Origin: VRUE01 sp963837735
GTDB taxonomy: Bacteria; Actinomycetota; Thermoleophilia; Solirubrobacterales; 70-9
Length of the DNA stretch: 64,000 nt
Direction of reading: 5' to 3'
Assembly: GCA_963837735.1 (NCBI GenBank)
Contig: CAWIOM010000011.1
Coordinates: 160,686-224,685 of the forward strand
Below the pieces are notes generated by a model. That model was not told where the DNA came from. It worked only from the letters and a program-made list of their open reading frames with translations, and searched no databases. This document shows positions 62,584 through 64,000 of this stretch, piece by piece. The first letter of the stretch is position 1. Every line of letters starts with the position of its first letter. The translations under genes and the position numbers were made by a program.

Positions 62584-63746
62584 ATGGCGGACCTGACGCG
62601 TAACGCGGTCGACGTGCTGCCGGCGGGGAAGCTCGAGGAGCAGCTCGCCGGCGACCGTCCGCTGCGCGTCAAGCTGGGCATCGACCCGACCACGGCGGAT
62701 ATCCACCTCGGCCACACCGTCGTCCTCGAGAAGCTGCGCGAGTTCCAGGAGGCGGGCCACACCGTCGTTCTCATCATCGGCGACTTCACCGCCCGGGTCG
62801 GCGATCCGAGCGGGCGCTCGACCCAGCGCCCGCTGCCCTCGCCCGAGGAGGTCGAGGCGAACGCCGCCACCTATCAGGAGCAGGCCTTCAAGATCCTCGA
62901 CCGCGGGCGCACCGAGGTCCGCCGCAACAGCGAGTGGCTGGAGATGGAGCCGCAGGCACTGCTCGGCCTGCTCGCCCAGACGACCGTCGCCCGCCTGCTC
63001 GAGCGCGACGACTTCCAGAAGCGGCTGGCGGCGAATGCGCCGATCGCCGCCCTCGAGCTGCTCTACCCGCTGCTCCAGGGGTACGACTCGGTCGCCGTCG
63101 AGGCCGACGTCGAGCTGGGGGGGACCGACCAGAAATTCAACCTGCTCTTCGGCCGCGACATCCAGTCCGCGTATGGGCAGGCGCCGCAATCGATCCTGAC
63201 TATGCCGATCCTGGTCGGGACAGACGGCGTCCAGAAGATGAGCAAGTCGCTCGACAACTACGTCGGCGTCACCGACGCACCGGAGGAGATGTTCGGGCGG
63301 CTGATGAGGATCCCCGACGAGGCGATGGCCGAGTACTACCGGCTGCTGCTCGGCGAGGAGGCCCCGTCGAGGCGCCGCCCAACGAGGCGAAGCGGGCGCT
63401 CGGCCGCCGCGTTGTCGAGCGCTTCCACGACACCGAGGCGGCCGAGGCGGCCGAGGACCACTTCAACCGGCTCTTCGTCGATCGCCAGGCGCCTGATGAG
63501 ATCGAGGAGCTCGGCCTCTCCAGCTACACGGGCGAGGACGGCGTCATGGTCCACGTCCCGGTGCTGATGGCCGATGCCTTCGGGATCAGCTCCAGCGAGG
63601 CGCGGCGCCTGATCAAGCAGGGGGGCGCCAAGCTCGACGGCGAGCCGCTCGCCCCGGACGCACTGGACATCGCCCCGGCCGATCTCGACGGTCGCGTGCT
63701 GCAGGCGGGAAAGCGGCGCTTCCGGCGCCTGCGTGCCGACGCCTAG
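62584..63746 (+). CDS. tyrS: Tyrosyl-tRNA synthetase (one frameshift)
   Basis: Class I synthetase, about 387 residues. LGIDPTTADIHLGHTVVLEKL (HIGH as HLGH), GDFTARVGDPSGRS, GTDQKFNLLFGRDIQ and QKMSKSLDNYVGVTD; after a break near 63363 (one C missing from a C run) the C-terminal helical part and an S4 RNA-binding domain (SSSEARRLIKQGGAKLDGEPL) follow in another frame. The stop at 63744-63746 precedes the rRNA promoter. Confidence 0.94.
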
Positions 63747-63766
63747 GCAAAACGCGGCCGCGGCGC

Positions 63767-63772
63767 TATACT
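63767..63772 (+). promoter_or_regulatory. rRNA operon promoter, -10 TATACT
   Basis: TATACT 21 bp after tyrS with no matching -35 hexamer visible. The downstream leader identifies it as the rrn promoter. Confidence 0.55.
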
Positions 63773-64000
63773 CCCCGGTCCCTCTGGGGCAGGCCCCGGC
63801 CTGGCCCGTGCGTGAAGGGCGGCGAATCCCGCCGAAGAAGCGCAGCGGTCTTTGAAAACTGAGCAGCGTGCACCCCGCGGACATTCGTGTCCGTGGGATG
63901 TTTGAGCCCGATCCATTCGGTCCGCCAGCGGACCGGGTGGTCTGATTTACCCGTCATGTCCTGTCGCCATGTTTGTGTACCCGGCGGCAATCAGTTGATA
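63773..64000 (+). promoter_or_regulatory. rRNA operon leader (boxA-like and processing stems), 16S beyond window
   Basis: TCTTTGAAAACTG (63849-63861) is the boxA-like element typically found upstream of 16S rRNA genes in Gram-positive bacteria. It is followed by hairpins CCCGCGGACA-TTCG-TGTCCGTGGG and GGTCCGC-CA-GCGGACC, likely processing stems. The conserved 16S 5' start is not reached by 64000. Confidence 0.75.

Noticed and set aside
63900..64000. Start of 16S rRNA inside the window
   Set aside because: The conserved 5' region of 16S rRNA is not present before base 64000; only promoter and leader are seen.

Overview
The window is GC-rich bacterial chromosome with an almost unbroken run of housekeeping and amino-acid biosynthesis genes. 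Gene content fits a deep-branching, high-GC actinobacterium, most likely a Thermoleophilia/Solirubrobacterales relative: gatCAB next to gltX, classical menaquinone genes, actinobacterial SerC, a TIGR00977-type CimA, leaderless promoters and almost no A/T-ending codons. This placement is inference. I saw no phage, insertion sequence, CRISPR array or tRNA.

Layout: dnaE 3' end, a Cys-rich unknown and an acyl-CoA dehydrogenase (1-3616); an inverted pair of structured repeats (3633-4053); nfo/gltX divergent pair; an HDOD-LuxR protein facing a degenerate response regulator; an Rrf2-cysK-cysE cysteine cluster (8.3-10.4 kb); a lipoprotein, pcrA-folD and a Pro-rich membrane protein; a GMC oxidoreductase with a small membrane partner; gatCAB (17.4-20.6 kb); type II NADH dehydrogenase; a secreted sugar-dehydrogenase-like protein; a TolB-like lipoprotein with three glycosyltransferases; a UDP-sulfoquinovose synthase (28.7 kb); ilvBN running into menF, facing menBACD with menE divergent (32-40 kb); ilvC; a second inverted pair of the same repeats (40961-41358); serCA, a quinone oxidoreductase, an RTX-repeat protein and an MFS pump; then leuA with a leucine leader peptide, an XRE-cupin regulator, leuCD, a methyltransferase, leuB, ilvE, cimA, a DegT aminotransferase and argH (47.6-59.6 kb); a DNA glycosylase, a class A penicillin-binding protein, tyrS, and the promoter and leader of an rRNA operon running off the end.

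Functionally the window covers most of branched-chain amino-acid synthesis (ilvBN, ilvC, leuABCD, ilvE, cimA), serine and cysteine supply, the last arginine step, and menaquinone synthesis up to prenylation. Menaquinone would be reduced by the type II NADH dehydrogenase.

The most unusual signals are non-coding. (1) A family of four ~140-bp multi-hairpin repeats sits just 3' of genes in two convergent junctions; each copy has its own self-complementary outer arms around a conserved core. (2) The Leu-codon run of the leuA leader peptide is itself complementary to the leuA ribosome binding site. (3) About two dozen TAnnnT -10 boxes lie 6-10 nt before start codons, indicating widespread leaderless or near-leaderless transcription. 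(4) A second small 3' hairpin family and very long perfect hairpins lie between other genes.

About twenty reading-frame breaks, nearly all single extra bases, cluster in menD, leuB, cimA and the DegT gene. They look like sequence errors, and I describe those genes as reconstructed.
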